From the NCBI GenBank assembly GCA_030040475.1, contig JASHTQ010000535.1:1-8012 (forward strand): a stretch of 8,012 bases of DNA. Direction: 5' to 3'. Within the stretch, counting starts at the first letter, position 1. Each line of letters starts with the position of its first letter. Below, in pieces: positions 6,754 to 8,012 of the stretch. This stretch comes from Streptosporangiaceae bacterium. GTDB lineage: Bacteria > Actinomycetota > Actinomycetes > Streptosporangiales > Streptosporangiaceae. The translations under genes were made by a program, and so were the position numbers. A model generated the notes under the pieces. It was not told where the DNA came from. It saw only the letters and a program-made list of their open reading frames with translations, and searched no databases.

Positions 6754-7005
6754 TTAATCGGCGCGCCGGCGATCTGCCAGGACCACGTCGAGAATGCCCC
6801 ACGGCGCGCCGTCGATGTCATGCAGCTCCTGATCACAGATCCGCATGTACTGGTCGCCGTTCATCCATTTGGGTCGCTGGTGAACGATAGCCAGCTCGGG
6901 GTAGGCCGCGAGTATCTCATCTTCGGAGCGGGCGAGCATGGCACCCCAGAGCCCGCCCATCCCGTAGTCGTAGGCGACGAGGAACAGCCGCTTGTCGGTA
7001 CCCAT
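6754..7005 (-). CDS. Small hypothetical protein, 83 aa
   Basis: An 83-residue soluble-looking protein without signal peptide or membrane segment. It starts KRLFLVAYDYGMGGLWGAML, has an acidic SEDE stretch with AYPELAIV in the middle and a W-containing segment near 47, and ends in an Arg-rich tail. This beta-alpha-beta-like alternation with aromatic residues resembles small actinobacterial conserved hypotheticals, but I cannot name a family or function. The ATG at 7005 has a clear GGAGG about five bases upstream, and codon use is typical of the window. It converges with the exporter remnant, whose stop is only five bases away, and has no close partner gene on its strand. Confidence 0.75.
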   Translation of the reverse strand: MGTDKRLFLVAYDYGMGGLWGAMLARSEDEILAAYPELAIVHQRPKWMNGDQYMRICDQELHDIDGAPWGILDVVLADRRRAD

Positions 7006-7373
7006 CTGGCCTCCGCGCCCGGCAACGGGCCGATCGTGAGCCGCGGTCGAGGTTCACTGCCCACGGTACGCCGGATCTGCGGGCAGGTATTTCAGGAAAC
7101 ATTTTGATTACTGACCCATCCGATTGCCCGGTTGCCGCGAAGCACTCCCGTGACAGGCGATGTGGGGGCCAACGAGGGCCGGGGATGGCGGAACAGGCAT
7201 GCGTTCCGGCCGGTGACCAAGCCTCGGGCGTTCCGGGCAGCCGGCGGGTGCCCGGTGGCGCGGCGTCCCCGCTCCCGCTGTCAGCGCCATCGAAGGTACC
7301 CACACCATCACCGCTAGTTACCTCATGACAGGCCTGTTCTTTCGCATGCCAACCAGCCACTGAAAGGATCGTC
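7006..7373. other. 368-bp intergenic region, divergent promoters expected
   Basis: No credible gene is visible; the short frames here lack ribosome binding sites and normal codon use. The region holds an unusually AT-rich island (7088-7109) that includes the dyad TTTC-N2-GAAA at 7090-7099, a plausible promoter or regulator site. The upstream half belongs to the 83-aa gene and the downstream half to the Tat-exported protein gene. No intrinsic terminator is evident. Confidence 0.5.
7088..7109. promoter_or_regulatory. AT-rich island, possible promoter
   Basis: This roughly 22-base stretch is A/T-dominated in a strongly GC-rich setting and contains a TTTC-N2-GAAA dyad. It lies about 85 bp before the 83-aa gene and about 265 bp before the Tat-exported protein gene, so it better fits the former. 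No clear -35/-10 pair can be assigned. Confidence 0.25.
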
Positions 7374-7727
7374 ATGCCCAGTCAGGATGCAAAGCGTGCC
7401 GCTCGGGCGGAACGCGGCTTGTCCCGGCGCTCGCTGCTGCAGGGGGCCGCGACGGCCGGTGCCGCGGGCCTCGCCGTCTCCGCCCTCGGCGCGGCGACCG
7501 CGAGCCCGGCCCTGGCCGCCGTCAGTTCGTCTGCTTCCGCGGCCTCGTCGTCTTCGTCGGCCTCGGCCTCGGCCTCGGCCGGGCGCGACGTGGCCGGCCA
7601 CTCGGACCCGATCGTGGTGCACGTCCGCAACGCCAGGACCGGCGACATCGAGGTCTTCTCCGGTACCAGCGTGACCCGGCTGCGGGACACGGACCTGGCC
7701 GCCCGGCTCGCCCGGGCCGCCCGGTAA
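7374..7727 (+). CDS. Small Tat-exported Ser/Ala-rich protein, unknown function
   Basis: A 117-residue precursor. Residues 1-48 are a twin-arginine signal: basic start, SRRSLLQ at 17-23 with the Arg pair 18-19, a hydrophobic Ala/Gly/Leu stretch, and a likely cut after A-L-A at 48. A Ser/Ala linker (51-69) follows, then a compact C-terminal part (78-117) with DPIVVHVRNARTGDIEVFSGT and a basic helix RLRDTDLAARLARAAR. The mature part looks like a two- or three-strand hairpin plus helix; I do not recognise a named domain. The ATG at 7374 has GAAAGGA (7362-7368), five bases upstream. It is followed after 135 bp by a DUF4331-family gene on the same strand, so the pair may act together at or outside the membrane. 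Tat export suggests folding or cofactor loading before export, or simply family habit. Confidence 0.85.
   Translation: MPSQDAKRAARAERGLSRRSLLQGAATAGAAGLAVSALGAATASPALAAVSSSASAASSSSSASASASAGRDVAGHSDPIVVHVRNARTGDIEVFSGTSVTRLRDTDLAARLARAAR
7557..7580. repeat. TCGGCC hexamer repeated four times
   Basis: Four perfect TCGGCC units in tandem inside the Ser/Ala linker of the Tat-exported protein, coding for alternating Ser and Ala. Unit size keeps the frame, so linker length may vary between strains. Confidence 0.85.
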
Positions 7728-7766
7728 CCCGGTCGCCCGCGCCATCGGCCCGGCCGCAGCCCGCCC

Positions 7767-7852
7767 GCAGTTCGCAGGCTTGCAGTTCGCCTGCCTGCCG
7801 CTCCATTTATCCGACCGCAGTTCGAGCCAGTCTCAAGTCAGTTCGAGCCAGT
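7767..7852. repeat. Four CAGTTCG direct repeats before the DUF4331 gene
   Basis: CAGTTCG occurs at 7768, 7783, 7818 and 7839 within the 135-bp gap, all in the same orientation. The last two belong to a longer 14-bp direct repeat, CAGTTCGAGCCAGT (7818-7831 and 7839-7852), spaced 21 bp apart, about two helical turns. The second ends at the ribosome binding site of the next gene. The first two flank a short GCAGGC-N9-GCCTGC stem (7774-7794). The layout could be a multi-site operator for the downstream gene, or a tandem duplication. Confidence 0.6.
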
Positions 7853-7862
7853 GAGGTAATTC

Positions 7863-8012
7863 ATGTCATCGCACCGCGAGGCGCCGGAGATCTCCAAGGA
7901 CCCGGTGGCCGACAGTACCGACGTGTACGCGTTCGTCAGCCCCGATGCCCCGAGCACGGTCACCCTGATCGCCAACTACATCCCGCTGCAGGGACCGGCG
8001 GGCGGCCCGAAC
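7863..8012 (+). CDS. DUF4331 family protein, 5' part only
   Basis: The first 50 codons of a gene that runs off the right edge. The start MSSHREAPEISKDPVADSTD, then VYAFVSP and the TLIANYIPLQGPAGGPN segment, is the typical opening of DUF4331 proteins in actinobacteria, usually about 400-500 residues. The family's biochemical role is not established. The ATG at 7863 has GAGG (7853-7856) six bases upstream. No signal peptide is visible at this N-terminus, in contrast to the Tat-exported neighbour upstream. A pair of 14-bp direct repeats lies directly before the ribosome binding site. Confidence 0.9.
   Translation, partial: MSSHREAPEISKDPVADSTDVYAFVSPDAPSTVTLIANYIPLQGPAGGPN

Noticed and set aside
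7024..7032. Fourth copy of the ackA/xfp motif before the 83-aa gene
   Set aside because: Only nine bases match and no A/T hexamer follows; probably chance in GC-rich DNA.
5335..7107. Plus-strand 590-aa open frame across xfp, exporter remnant and the 83-aa gene
   Set aside because: Out of frame with the proven xfp gene, starts inside it, and has no recognisable motif.
7104..7328. Possible 74-aa gene in the 368-bp gap
   Set aside because: No ribosome binding site, low-complexity Pro/Ser/Gly/Arg composition and no domain.
7767..7852. CRISPR-like array or replication iterons
   Set aside because: Repeats are only 7-14 bp with irregular spacing and no cas or replication gene nearby; an operator or simple duplication is more likely.

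Overview
The window is very GC-rich, with GC-biased third codon positions, GTG starts, Tat-type export, tandem universal stress proteins and a DUF4331-type gene. Together these suggest the chromosome of a high-GC actinomycete (Streptomyces/Streptosporangiales-like). The exact genus cannot be read from the sequence.

Layout, left to right: acetate kinase (minus strand, its 3' end cut by the window edge); a 138-bp gap holding a strong imperfect hairpin; a single-domain universal stress protein (minus); a 215-bp divergent promoter region; a two-domain universal stress protein (plus); a short convergent gap; a Q/P/Y-rich protein of unknown function with a duplicated aromatic/hydrophobic C-terminal unit (minus); a 253-bp divergent region; a full-length xylulose-5-phosphate/fructose-6-phosphate phosphoketolase (plus); a 5'-truncated LysE/RhtB exporter remnant directly behind it; a convergent small hypothetical gene (83 aa, minus); a 368-bp gap; a small Tat-exported Ser/Ala-rich protein (plus); a 135-bp gap with repeated CAGTTCG words; and the first 50 codons of a DUF4331-family gene (plus, cut by the right edge).

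The functional core is phosphoketolase plus acetate kinase. Phosphoketolase splits xylulose-5-P or fructose-6-P to acetyl phosphate, and acetate kinase converts acetyl phosphate plus ADP to acetate plus ATP: substrate-level phosphorylation without the lower half of glycolysis. Two universal stress proteins between them suggest a low-oxygen, starvation or dormancy setting, by analogy with actinobacterial dormancy islands. This is an inference; no convincing DosR-type box was found.

The most interesting non-coding signal is a 13-bp word, CCACGGCCCGTTC, found in the same orientation just upstream of both acetate kinase and phosphoketolase. In each case three bases and an A/T-only hexamer follow it. 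A third copy with one mismatch lies opposite the acetate kinase copy and forms a long hairpin with it. It may be a shared regulatory element for the acetyl-phosphate pathway. Nothing in the window amounts to a clearly new defence system or mobile element.
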